Assembly: GCA_002937585.1 (NCBI GenBank)
Contig: PTKE01000006.1
Span: forward strand, 1 to 61,805
Direction of reading: 5' to 3'
Origin: Alphaproteobacteria bacterium MarineAlpha9_Bin6
GTDB taxonomy: Bacteria; Pseudomonadota; Alphaproteobacteria; UBA7887
Length of the DNA: 61,805 nt
Shown here: piece by piece, positions 46,990 through 55,416 of the stretch
Position numbering within the stretch: position 1 is the stretch's first letter
How the letters are laid out: every line of letters starts with the position of its first letter
The notes under the pieces: generated by a model
Told to the model about the DNA's origin: nothing
Seen by the model: the letters and a program-made list of their open reading frames with translations, nothing else
Database searches by the model: none
Program-made: the position numbers and the translations under genes

Positions 46990-47451
46990 ATGCCTGAACA
47001 CGGAGAAATCATCTGCCATTCTCGACAACATTTCGAAGCTGCTTTTGCCACCATCCGCCAACTCAAACCAGCCATAGCCCCAATTATCCGCACTGCCCCA
47101 GATGCGGCAGCGTACGCCGGCGCACTCTACTTAAGGGCAGCCGCAAGTCATTCCCAAAAATCGCCCGCTGAGATGGAACTCGTAGTTTTAGATTGCGGCG
47201 ACGATCCGAGCCTAGTGCTCGGCGCACTTCGGGTGGGGTGGTCAGCCTTTGCGTTCACGGGATCGCCAATAGTGCATGATAAGGTCTCAGAGCTAATTGC
47301 TAGATGGGGGGCACATCTGGTCCAAATTAATCAAGGGCCGGTGCTAGATCTGCATGCTACTGCCGACCCAATAAGACGATGCCAAACTTGGCTCAGTGGC
47401 CTCGACCAAGGTATAACTTCAGGACAGAGATATGCCGCCCAGCAAGGCTGA
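46990..47451 (+). CDS. Small protein of unknown function between pgk and thiE
   Basis: A 153-residue soluble protein from ATG 46990. A longer reading to 46837 runs inside pgk and is rejected. The pattern alternates helices (FEAAFATIRQLKPAIAPII) and strands (ELVVLDCGDD, then AFAFTGSPIVHDKVSELIARWG), suggesting a single alpha/beta domain. I recognise no motif that gives a reaction. It sits eight bases after pgk and overlaps thiE by 20 bases, so it belongs to the same transcript. A metabolic role near glycolysis or thiamine is only a guess. Confidence 0.75.
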   Translation: MPEHGEIICHSRQHFEAAFATIRQLKPAIAPIIRTAPDAAAYAGALYLRAAASHSQKSPAEMELVVLDCGDDPSLVLGALRVGWSAFAFTGSPIVHDKVSELIARWGAHLVQINQGPVLDLHATADPIRRCQTWLSGLDQGITSGQRYAAQQG

Positions 47452-48094
47452 CCGCTGTCGCCTTTATCTGATCAGTCCCCCAGCGTTTGTATTGGACGAT
47501 TTTTCCTGCCAATTGAGTGCGGCGTTAAACGCCGGGGACGTGGCTTGTGTCCAACTTCGCCTCAAGGGTGTAGATGACGATACAATCCGGGCTGCAAGCG
47601 CACAACTCATACCCATTTGCCACAATCATGGGGTCGCGTTTCTCATAAATGATCGGCCAGATTTGGCTGCCGACGTTGGTGCGGATGGTGTCCACGTTGG
47701 AGCCAATGACGCCAGTTATGCGGAAGCCCGCCGTTTAGTTGGGAAGAAGGCTATAGTGGGGGTCAGTTGCTACAATTCACGACACCTAGCGATAATTGCG
47801 GGCGAGGACGGCGCAGACTATATCGCCTTCGGCGCCTTCTTTCCCACATCCACTAAACAGCCACGGGTACGCGCCGAACCCGAACTCCTAACTTGGTGGC
47901 GCAACTCTACAACGGTACCGTGCGTAGCCATAGGAGGCATATCAGTTGAAAATTGCGGCGTCTTGATTCGTGCAGGGGCAGATTTCTTAGCGGTGATATC
48001 GGCGATCTGGAGCCATCCGTGTAATCCCGAGACAGCTGTAGCAGCTTTCAATAAAGAAATCGAGACACAGTCACGCACCACGATCAGCGCCTAA
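47432..48094 (+). CDS. thiE: Thiamine phosphate synthase
   Basis: A 220-residue TIM-barrel enzyme. CRLYLISPP and VQLRLKGVDDD begin it, then FLINDRPDLAADVGADGVHVG with the Mg-binding aspartates and HVGANDASY, and the diphosphate loop AIGGIS. It couples HMP-PP with thiazole phosphate. It overlaps the upstream small unknown gene by 20 bases. The gap to efp (119 bases) carries a TATAAT at 48114-48119 that could be an efp -10 box, but no matching -35 is seen. Confidence 0.92.
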   Translation: MPPSKADRCRLYLISPPAFVLDDFSCQLSAALNAGDVACVQLRLKGVDDDTIRAASAQLIPICHNHGVAFLINDRPDLAADVGADGVHVGANDASYAEARRLVGKKAIVGVSCYNSRHLAIIAGEDGADYIAFGAFFPTSTKQPRVRAEPELLTWWRNSTTVPCVAIGGISVENCGVLIRAGADFLAVISAIWSHPCNPETAVAAFNKEIETQSRTTISA

Positions 48095-48213
48095 CCCCGC
48101 AAGGTCAAACAGCTATAATTTCGTCAGCCAAGAGCGGACTCGTTGCCAGGAGCAGATCTAATTGTTACGGTCCGCACCTCTCTCCGCGCCATTTTTGAGA
48201 GTTGGTCCAAGCA

Positions 48214-48780
48214 ATGAAGATAAACGGCAACTCCATTCGCCCAGGCATGATTATTGAGCACAAAGGCCAGATTTGGCGTGCGGTCAAATCACAAACTACA
48301 CAGCCAGGAAAGGGTGGTGCTTATAACCAAGTCGAACTTAAAAATCTACGTGATGGCAGCAAGCTCAATGAGCGATTTCGCGCGGCCCAAGACATCGAAC
48401 GCGTGCGACTAGAAGAAAAACCTTACCAATTTCTTTATGCAGACGGAGAGCAACTGACCTTTATGGATACCGAAAATTACGAACAAGTAACTCTAGATCT
48501 TGGCGTTATTGGTCAGGCAAGTACATTTCTACAAGATGGTATGGAAGTCATGATCCAATCTTATGAAGGTGAGGTGCTCGACGCTACGTTACCTGACACG
48601 GTGATACTGTCTGTAGCTGAAACTGAACCGGTAGTTAAAGGTCAAACTGCTACTTCAAGCTTCAAACCTGCCGTCCTCGAAAACGGCCTCCGCACCATGG
48701 TTCCCTCCCATATTGAAAGCGGCACACATATAATTGTGAACACCGTGGATGGTTCATATGCCGAGCGTGCAAAAAATTAA
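48214..48780 (+). CDS. efp: Translation elongation factor P
   Basis: An 188-residue protein from ATG 48214. A TTG at 48202 is in frame but family sequence starts MKINGNSIRPGMIIEHKG. Lys33, in TTQPGKGGAYN, is the residue modified to beta-lysyl-lysine in many bacteria. The three beta-barrel domains are complete, ending in a VNTVDGSYAER region. It relieves ribosome stalling at polyproline. No epmA or epmB gene is in the window, so modification cannot be judged. Confidence 0.97.
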   Translation: MKINGNSIRPGMIIEHKGQIWRAVKSQTTQPGKGGAYNQVELKNLRDGSKLNERFRAAQDIERVRLEEKPYQFLYADGEQLTFMDTENYEQVTLDLGVIGQASTFLQDGMEVMIQSYEGEVLDATLPDTVILSVAETEPVVKGQTATSSFKPAVLENGLRTMVPSHIESGTHIIVNTVDGSYAERAKN

Positions 48781-48807
48781 CTTCTTGTTTTCAATTATCT
48801 CCGAATA

Positions 48808-49611
48808 ATGGCTATCCGCTCAGCCGAGATTAACGTCATGGTGACTTGTGCCACTAAAGTTGCACGAGCTTTAACTCGTGACTTTGGCGAAATAGAACAG
48901 CTTCAGACAAGCCGTGCCGGCAGCGCGGAATTTACAGAGCGTGCATTTAATTACGGCACATCGGTTTTAAAAGAAATCCTAGCTAAAGCACGCCCTGACC
49001 GAGACGTGTTGTTGGCGGGCGTCACCAACCCGTTATTGGACAAAACTAGCGAATTGTGGATAGCGAACCCGATATGCGGGCGAGCTAATTTCTCCCATGG
49101 AATTCGTCATTTCGCAGTCACGGTCGCCCACGTGCGGGAGCAAGAAACCCTGGCCACAGTCATTTATGATTCGGTGCACGATGATCTTTATTGGGCGGAG
49201 AAAGGTATCGGAGCCTACAAGAATGACCGCCGCATTCGTGTCTCTGAACGTCGTCGGGTTGAAGACATGATGATTGGTAACTACGAAGTGACTGATAATG
49301 ACCCATGTGTGCATCAGGCTCGAAGCACTCTAGCCCAACACACAGATGGTGTACGAGTGCTTGGGTCCATCGCTCTGGATTTAGCTTACGTAGCAGCTGG
49401 CTGCCTCGACGGCTTTTGGAGTTTATCTGCAGTGCCGTCTGATTGCGCAAGCGGAACACTGCTAGTGCAAGAAGCAGGTGGCTTTGCTAGCGGGATGTCA
49501 GGCACCAGCAAACCCACAGAAGGCACCGGCATTCTAGCAGCCAACGGCCGTTTACACGCCATGCTTGGAGCCTTGCTGCGCCAAGCCCAGTCTCCGCCGT
49601 CGGGTAGATAA
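48808..49611 (+). CDS. Inositol monophosphatase-like protein with degenerate active site
   Basis: A 267-residue protein of the IMPase/SuhB fold. Fold landmarks are kept (ARALTRDFGEIEQL, LDLAYVAAGCLDGFW, LLVQEAGG), but the active site is not. The family's WIxDPLDGTxNF reads WIANPICGRANF: aspartates become Asn87 and Cys90 and the threonine Arg92. The preceding Glu-Glu metal pair is absent (LLAGVTN), and WDxAAG reads PSDCASG, leaving only Asp212. The frame is intact and codon use normal, so this is a probable pseudoenzyme or a new activity rather than a decayed gene. It lies 27 bases after efp. Confidence 0.88.
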   Translation: MAIRSAEINVMVTCATKVARALTRDFGEIEQLQTSRAGSAEFTERAFNYGTSVLKEILAKARPDRDVLLAGVTNPLLDKTSELWIANPICGRANFSHGIRHFAVTVAHVREQETLATVIYDSVHDDLYWAEKGIGAYKNDRRIRVSERRRVEDMMIGNYEVTDNDPCVHQARSTLAQHTDGVRVLGSIALDLAYVAAGCLDGFWSLSAVPSDCASGTLLVQEAGGFASGMSGTSKPTEGTGILAANGRLHAMLGALLRQAQSPPSGR

Positions 49612-49727
49612 TTAGTTGTTCAGTGACCCAGGCCTCGTTATTGTCATATAAAAGTGGAACTCTGTGCTCTCTCAGCAAGCCCGAAGGAGCTAGCGATAAC
49701 ACAGAACATAGAGCGGAGAATTCGCCC

Positions 49728-50756
49728 ATGCGCATAGCGGTGCGCACAATCGAACACGGGTCGCAAGGCACGCATTGCTTTGGCGCTTCTTGGTTCATAG
49801 CCTTGATCTTTGCAGCATACTTGCTCACCGACACTGGCGCTCTAGCACAACAAACCGTACAAATTGGGCCACGGGCACCGGCGGTTGAGATAAATGAAGA
49901 CGCCGTATATTATTACGTACCAGTCCGTCGGAAGAGTGATAAACCTCTTCCTTTGTTTAATCCCACTAAAGACAGTTTGGAATCGCGAATAGTTGACCTC
50001 AATTCGCTCGACCGTTCGCGGCCGTTGAGCCCCTCTGTCAGGGAGCCTTCAGCATCCGAACGAGATAAAACACCGAACTCACGTGTAGTTGAATTACCGC
50101 CTATCCGCCGGTCATCGGCAGAATCGATGGCAACAGTAATTAATGCCATTGCCTCAGAAGATCGAACCCCCAAGGCTACAGCTTACCAAGAAGATTCACT
50201 AGCCGCTGAGGCCAACAGTTCGCCGCCAGTAAAAACTCCTGAGGAATTAGAGCTACCAACGGTGGCCGTGACTGAGATACTGCCGGACCCATCGTCTTCA
50301 AGCGTTGAAAATGCAGAGGCGCCCGTCCCGGCTCCACCACCCGAACTTCAACCAACGCCAGGTGAGCGAGATCAAACCAAGTTGGCTGCCATCGCACCCG
50401 CAGCACCGCAGGGTCAATCTGAAGCGACACCTTTGCCTTCTATTTCAACAGATCAGATGACAGTGTTATTTAATAGTGGTGACAGTACGATCGAAGACAG
50501 CAACGAGGCAACTTTGCGATCTATTGCCGCCCAGATCAACGCAGAAGAACGGACACGCTTGCAACTAAGAGCATATGCGAGCGCCCAGAATAGTTCAGCC
50601 AGCGCCGCGCGGCGACTATCTCTTTCCCGTGCGCTGGCTGTTAGATCTTTTCTGATAGAGTCTGGTGTCAATTCAACTCGCATCGACGTCCGAGCTCTTG
50701 GCGCAAAGAGCGAGTCGGGACCAGCAGACCGCGTTGATTTGGTCGTTATAAATTAG
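49728..50756 (+). CDS. OmpA-domain envelope protein
   Basis: A 342-residue secreted protein from ATG 49728, which has GGAG nine bases upstream; an in-frame start at 49623 adds unlikely sequence. The signal peptide (hydrophobic about 20-38, GALA-QQ cleavage) leads to a long Pro/Ser/Glu-rich linker and a C-terminal OmpA-like domain (about 245-342). The domain keeps LSLSRALAVRSFLIESGV but lacks the usual GHTD block (it has RAYAS), so classical peptidoglycan binding is uncertain. It is the first of four same-strand envelope genes with the MotA-like and MotB-like proteins 60 bases downstream. Confidence 0.82.
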   Translation: MRIAVRTIEHGSQGTHCFGASWFIALIFAAYLLTDTGALAQQTVQIGPRAPAVEINEDAVYYYVPVRRKSDKPLPLFNPTKDSLESRIVDLNSLDRSRPLSPSVREPSASERDKTPNSRVVELPPIRRSSAESMATVINAIASEDRTPKATAYQEDSLAAEANSSPPVKTPEELELPTVAVTEILPDPSSSSVENAEAPVPAPPPELQPTPGERDQTKLAAIAPAAPQGQSEATPLPSISTDQMTVLFNSGDSTIEDSNEATLRSIAAQINAEERTRLQLRAYASAQNSSASAARRLSLSRALAVRSFLIESGVNSTRIDVRALGAKSESGPADRVDLVVIN

Positions 50757-50816
50757 TTGTCGTCCGGGTCGCGTGGGGAGAACGTAAGGTTGTGAGCCAG
50801 TCGCTAAATCCAACCG

Positions 50817-51917
50817 ATGAATAAGCCAAGTCGCTTCACCGCTCGTATGGTGGTTTTTTTAGCACTCGCCGCTGGAGTGGTAGTGTTGCTATCCGGGCCT
50901 CTACTTGAAGCGTTCCGAGCCAATCCGCCCCTTAATGGACTAATACTTGGTGTCCTGCTGATCGGGATAATTTATTGTTTCCGACAAGTCGTCCAACTGG
51001 CCCCCGAGGTTCGATGGATTGAGACCTTCCGCACCAACCAACCGGGCCTATCGACACAAACAGCTCCAAAATTATTGTCTCCCACTGCGCGTCTGCTCGC
51101 TGGCCGCAAGGGTAGCAAGGTCATGCTGTCGGCAATAGCCATGCGTTCCTTGCTTGACGGCATTAGTGCACGATTAGATGAATCTCGTGATATTTCGCGC
51201 TATTTAATCGGATTACTAATTTTCCTTGGTCTACTTGGCACTTTCTGGGGATTACTCGAGACGGTCAGCTCGGTGGGGCAAGTCATCAGTAACCTGTCTG
51301 TAGCCAACGATGATATCGTTCACACCTTTACTAAGCTCAAGGAAGGGCTTGCAGACCCTCTAAACGGCATGGGAACTGCGTTTTCATCTTCGCTTTTCGG
51401 CTTAGCTGGAGCGCTGGTGCTCGGTTTTCTCGATCTTCAAGCCAGCCAAGCACAGAACCAGTTCTATAATGACCTAGAAGAGTGGCTTTCTGGTATTACT
51501 CGTCTTGGAACCGGCGCCGGCCTAGGCGATGGCGAACAGTCAGTTCCCGCGTACGTTCAAGCCCTACTTGAACAGACGGCCGAAAGTCTGGCAAACCTAC
51601 AAACCACGCTCTCACGCAGCGAAGACGACAGGCGGACTACGACCTCTAGCATTCTCCAATTGACAGAACGATTGGCGACCCTTGGTGACCAAATGCAAAG
51701 GACGGACGGCAGCGTTGATGAGGCGACGCGCGGCCACATCCGTAACCTCGATGTTCATTTGGTGCGTTTACTCGAAGAAACTGTAAACGGCCGAAATCAA
51801 ATGGTTTCGGAACTGCGGAATGAAATCAAATTACTGGCGCGGACAGTGGCCGCCACAGCTAATCTACCCACGAAAGTGGCTCGTGAGGAGCTCCTTCGAA
51901 CTGACTCGATCAAATGA
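50817..51917 (+). CDS. MotA/ExbB-like proton-channel protein with coiled-coil tail
   Basis: A 366-residue inner-membrane protein. Four membrane spans are seen at about 11-30, 40-58, 129-150 and 188-207. The third contains GLLIFLGLLGTFWGLLETV, the typical pore-helix pattern of MotA/TolQ/ExbB channels, and the fourth GTAFSSSLFGLAGALVLGFLDL. The remaining 150 residues (about 215-350) are a cytoplasmic coiled coil. It should pair with the MotB-like gene 44 bases downstream to form a proton-driven stator. It is clearly distinct from the TolQ gene in this window. Name from domain, role inferred. Confidence 0.85.
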   Translation: MNKPSRFTARMVVFLALAAGVVVLLSGPLLEAFRANPPLNGLILGVLLIGIIYCFRQVVQLAPEVRWIETFRTNQPGLSTQTAPKLLSPTARLLAGRKGSKVMLSAIAMRSLLDGISARLDESRDISRYLIGLLIFLGLLGTFWGLLETVSSVGQVISNLSVANDDIVHTFTKLKEGLADPLNGMGTAFSSSLFGLAGALVLGFLDLQASQAQNQFYNDLEEWLSGITRLGTGAGLGDGEQSVPAYVQALLEQTAESLANLQTTLSRSEDDRRTTTSSILQLTERLATLGDQMQRTDGSVDEATRGHIRNLDVHLVRLLEETVNGRNQMVSELRNEIKLLARTVAATANLPTKVAREELLRTDSIK

Positions 51918-51961
51918 TGTTGCTTAAGTAAGTCGACACAACCAAGCTCCACCTTCTGCTC

Positions 51962-53113
51962 ATGCTCACTCGCAAAAGCCGCTCTAGGCAAGGTCCAGAC
52001 ATTTGGCCTGGTTTTGTAGATGCCATCTCTACACTGCTTTTGGTTTTGATTTTTCTATTGGTAGTTTTCATCCTATCCGAGTTTTTTCTATCACGCGCTC
52101 TGTCCGGCCGCGACGAAGCTTTAAGTCGTTTAAATCAGCAGGTCTTTGAGCTAGCTGATTTGCTGGCACTCGAAGAGTTAACAAATGAAGAACTCCGCGC
52201 AAATATCGCGGATCTGGGGTTGCAGCTTCAGACTTCAACGAAGGATCGCGAAGAACTTAATAGACAATTGTTTTTGGCCCTTGAACAACAAGACAATCTC
52301 GGAGGAGATATTGCCTCCCTGCAACGTCTCAATGAAGTAAGCGATGCAGAGCGCAAGGATTTAGACCTCCGATTGGCAGCAGCGTTAGCGGCACTTAAAG
52401 CGGAAGAGGCTGCACTTCTTGCGTCCCGCGACGAAACGGCCACCAGTCGGTCTGCGCTAGTCGAACAGACAAAGCTGTCCACAGTCGCGCAACGTCAGGT
52501 CACACTATTAAATCAACAAATAGCGGCTCTCCGCATCCAATTAAATTCCATCCAGGCTGCACTCGATGCAACAGAAGCAGACGTAACTAAGAAAAACGTC
52601 CAGATCGTTGATCTAGGTCGACGACTCAACGTCGCGCTCGCCCAAAAGGTTGGCGAATTGTCTCGATACCGTTCTGAATTTTTTGGCCGACTCCGTGCGT
52701 CTCTCTCTAGACGGAGTGCCGTTAGTATAGAGGGCGATCGATTCGTGATACAATCGGGTGTTTTGTTCGGAAGCGCCTCAGCGCGCCTTGACCCTGCTGG
52801 AGAAGCACAACTAAACGACTTGGCGCAACTCTTACTCGATATATCAGCAGATATTCCTAAGGATATTCGATGGGTGTTGCGTATTGATGGTCACACCGAT
52901 ACGCGTCCCATTAACACCCCACAATTTCCCTCTAATTGGGAGCTGTCGGTTGCCCGCGCAATTTCCGTAGTACGCTATTTGGTCGACCGAGGCGTATCTC
53001 CACACCGATTAATGGCGGCGGGATTTGGTGAGTTCCAGCCTCTAGTCGACCGAGACAGCGACGATGCTTATAAATCTAATCGCCGCATAGAACTTAAATT
53101 GACAGAACGTTGA
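51962..53113 (+). CDS. MotB-like stator protein with OmpA peptidoglycan-binding domain
   Basis: A 383-residue protein. A short cytoplasmic start leads to one membrane span (about 21-45) with Asp20 in WPGFVDAISTLLLVLIFLL at the membrane edge, equivalent to the proton-carrying Asp of MotB/TolR. Then comes a long coiled coil (about 50-240) and an intact OmpA domain (about 255-383) with GHTDTRPI, NWELSVARAISVVRYL, GFGEFQP and NRRIELKL. This is the layout of a stator that crosses the membrane and grips the cell wall. It follows the channel gene directly and precedes the fourth gene by four bases. Confidence 0.87.
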   Translation: MLTRKSRSRQGPDIWPGFVDAISTLLLVLIFLLVVFILSEFFLSRALSGRDEALSRLNQQVFELADLLALEELTNEELRANIADLGLQLQTSTKDREELNRQLFLALEQQDNLGGDIASLQRLNEVSDAERKDLDLRLAAALAALKAEEAALLASRDETATSRSALVEQTKLSTVAQRQVTLLNQQIAALRIQLNSIQAALDATEADVTKKNVQIVDLGRRLNVALAQKVGELSRYRSEFFGRLRASLSRRSAVSIEGDRFVIQSGVLFGSASARLDPAGEAQLNDLAQLLLDISADIPKDIRWVLRIDGHTDTRPINTPQFPSNWELSVARAISVVRYLVDRGVSPHRLMAAGFGEFQPLVDRDSDDAYKSNRRIELKLTER

Positions 53114-53117
53114 ATTA

Positions 53118-53843
53118 ATGACCAACACCCAGGAAACAGCCAACGAAACAGGCGAGCGCCAGAAATTTCGTTGGAGGCAACACAAAAACAAGCTTAGGAT
53201 TGTGCTTTGGCTAACAATGTCTGCAGTTCTAGCCTATTGGGCGTATTCATTAGCATACGACAGATTTAGCCAATTGAACCATGAACTTCAGTCCAAATTG
53301 GACCAGGTTCAAACGAAAAATAACACCCTGCGCGCCGATGCAGCCAAAGCTGAAGCCCGCGCTAATATCCTTCAGCAAAAATATGCAGCGGACGCACCAT
53401 ATGGTGCGACGAGACAAATCATGGCTTTGGTAAAAGAACGGTTAGAAAGTGGGGTTAGCCCAGACCGGGTCGCTTTTCTGGTGGCGATGGCCGAAAATGA
53501 TACTGAGTGCGAGTACAACACTGACACGCGGAGATTTCTTGTACAAACCTCTCTCACTACTGGCGCCAACTCTGCGATAAGCTTCTCCAATGATACGATC
53601 ACGGTTACTGGTTGGGGACTCCCATCCAGAGATGTAAACGATAATTTACAATCTTGGTTTGACGCTGCACAAAAAATCAAAATACTGTTTACGCTAATAG
53701 GCGGGAAGGAATACCGAGCAGATGGAAAGCTGCCATTGCATCATACAATGGTGACCGGCAACATCGAGCACCGATTCACAATTAAAACAAGCGAGGCTAA
53801 GGGCTTCGTTGTAGTAACCGAACAACGCTGTCGCTTTCCGTAG
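53118..53843 (+). CDS. Single-pass coiled-coil envelope protein of unknown function
   Basis: A 241-residue protein. A charged cytoplasmic start is followed by one membrane span (about 28-50), a coiled coil (about 55-95, LNHELQSKLDQVQTKNNTLRADAAKAEAR) and a C-terminal soluble part with beta-strand character (SAISFSNDTITVTGWG, IEHRFTIKTSEAKGFVVVTEQRC). Two cysteines, in the domain (ECEYN) and near the C-terminus (RCRFP), could form a disulfide if periplasmic. No family is recognised. Its four-base spacing from the MotB-like gene marks it as part of that unit, perhaps an accessory of the stator. Confidence 0.8.
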   Translation: MTNTQETANETGERQKFRWRQHKNKLRIVLWLTMSAVLAYWAYSLAYDRFSQLNHELQSKLDQVQTKNNTLRADAAKAEARANILQQKYAADAPYGATRQIMALVKERLESGVSPDRVAFLVAMAENDTECEYNTDTRRFLVQTSLTTGANSAISFSNDTITVTGWGLPSRDVNDNLQSWFDAAQKIKILFTLIGGKEYRADGKLPLHHTMVTGNIEHRFTIKTSEAKGFVVVTEQRCRFP

Positions 53844-53891
53844 TTGTCCGTACAATACACTGGCCCGAAGAAGGCTTTGAGTACCGTAAAA

Positions 53892-55031
53892 TTATTTTTC
53901 GTTTCTTTTAAGCAGGGCAGGCCGTAAAGGAGATAGTTTCTCAGGGCATACACCGTTCTTAGCAAGATCCTCAGGCCAAGATTGCTTCGTTGCAAGCGCT
54001 GTCGCCGCGTGCGCCATCGCGGGCGAGGTCATAATCCCGTAACCTCCCTGACCGACCAACCAAAAAAACCCTTCGTGACCCGGATCAAATCCTACTACAG
54101 GTGTGCGGTCGGCAACAAAACTTCTCAACCCCGCCCATTTGTGATCGATCCGTCCAATCACCATGTTAGTTGCGAGTTCAACACGTTCAACGGTAACCGC
54201 AATATCGAGTTCGTCTGGCTGAACGTCGCATGGCGGTGAGGGCGTTTCGTCGGCTGGGCTCGCCAAAATTTTGCCGGCTTCTGGCTTAAAATAAAATTTC
54301 TCCTCCACGTCAATGACCATTGGAGCTTTGTCTAAATTCACCCCGGCAGGACCGGCAAATATGATTACAGTGCGCCGCATCGGATTCAGCCCAACTGGAT
54401 CAACCCCAGCTAGAGATGCTATTTCATCGGCCCAGGCGCCTGCAGCGTTAATCAAGATTGGCGCTTCGTAGACTCCGGCTGGTGTCCCAACATTCCAGAC
54501 ACCCCCGACATACTCAATGGACCGTGCTTCTGCATCGCAAACCAATGTGCCACCATGCGCGGTCATTTGTCGCAAATATCCACCATGGATCTGGTCTACA
54601 TCCATGTACAAACCAGGCTCGTAATGCGCTAGTGAAACGTAATCCCGCCGCAACGTTGGAAACAGCTGCACTGCGTCGTCAATGCCGATCTCGGCAATGT
54701 CGTCGCTAACGGCGCGAGCCCCTGCCAGGTTTTTCTCGTATTCACTAAATTGATCGGCTCTGGCTATTGTGAGGATCCCGCGCGGAGACATCAGCGGGTG
54801 ATTGGTAAAACCATCTGGAGGGTTTGAAAAAAATTGACGTGAGGCAGCAGTTAGAGAACGGATAACCTGATTTCCGTAATTGACAGTAAAAAAGGCCGCC
54901 GAGCGCCCAGTGGTGTGATAACCGGGCCTTTCTTCGCGCTCTAAAAGCACTACCCGGCCAAATTCACTTAGGCGAGAGGCAATCGATGCACCTGCGATTC
55001 CGGCACCGATTACTAGAAAGTCAGTTATCAT
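53892..55031 (-). CDS. FAD-dependent (DAO-type) oxidoreductase
   Basis: A 379-residue flavoprotein. The dinucleotide fold is VIGAGIAGASIA (7-18) with ERE at the ribose position and HTTGRSAAFF near 38-48. The C-terminal GQGGYGIMTSPAMA is the conserved FAD closing motif. The pattern resembles D-arginine dehydrogenase or glycine oxidase types that oxidise amino acids to imino acids. Cytoplasmic or peripherally membrane bound; the substrate cannot be told. It stands alone, 48 bases from the convergent envelope cluster and divergent from the HDAC-like gene. Confidence 0.9.
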   Translation of the reverse strand: MITDFLVIGAGIAGASIASRLSEFGRVVLLEREERPGYHTTGRSAAFFTVNYGNQVIRSLTAASRQFFSNPPDGFTNHPLMSPRGILTIARADQFSEYEKNLAGARAVSDDIAEIGIDDAVQLFPTLRRDYVSLAHYEPGLYMDVDQIHGGYLRQMTAHGGTLVCDAEARSIEYVGGVWNVGTPAGVYEAPILINAAGAWADEIASLAGVDPVGLNPMRRTVIIFAGPAGVNLDKAPMVIDVEEKFYFKPEAGKILASPADETPSPPCDVQPDELDIAVTVERVELATNMVIGRIDHKWAGLRSFVADRTPVVGFDPGHEGFFWLVGQGGYGIMTSPAMAHAATALATKQSWPEDLAKNGVCPEKLSPLRPALLKRNEK

Positions 55032-55416
55032 ATAATCGATCTGAACATGATAAAATTTTACTCAAACCGACCTACCTCACTGCACGTCAATCACAACGAC
55101 GGACTGCAAACTTATACGGCACATTCCCTCTAGCGCGAACCTCTTCTTTCTTAAATAGTGTTCACAGGCTGTAAGTTCGATTCTTAACTTATTTAAGTAC
55201 ATTTGGCAGGAAAGGGTCAATGTGCCAGGCAACACTTCGTAAGATTTTGCCCAGTAGCCGTACAATGTGAAATGAAACTCGCTAGCTGCTGATCTCGCTT
55301 GAACGTCACGGAATAAAGTAGAGTTACAGAGAAAACCCTAAGAACCCTAATAGGATTCCAAAGTAAAGTAACTATGCTCTAAAACATTTTAACTTTCGCT
55401 CTGGATAATACGTAAC
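55032..55416. other. Divergent intergenic region, no gene seen
   Basis: About 385 AT-rich bases between the flavoprotein and the HDAC-like gene. A minus-strand 62-codon frame (55077-55265) has no family pattern. AACCCTAA occurs twice near 55330-55350. A T-arm-like GTAAG-TTCGATT-CTTAA at 55171-55185 is isolated, with no tRNA around it. Promoters for both genes must be here but none is clear. Confidence 0.45.

Noticed and set aside
47432-48213. TPP riboswitch near thiE or thiD
   Set aside because: No CTGAGA/ACCTGA-type pair of conserved segments was seen before either gene, and both lie inside operons.
49728-53843. Zorya-type anti-phage system, because of a MotA-like channel with coiled-coil tail and a MotB-like OmpA-domain partner
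   Set aside because: Zorya also needs cytoplasmic effectors (helicase/nuclease ZorC-ZorD or ZorE). None is present, and the neighbours are an OmpA-like and a single-pass protein in a core-gene setting.
55171-55190. T-arm-like GTAAG-TTCGATT-CTTAA, as possible tRNA or attachment-site remnant
   Set aside because: No acceptor, D or anticodon arms can be formed around it, and no matching copy was noticed.
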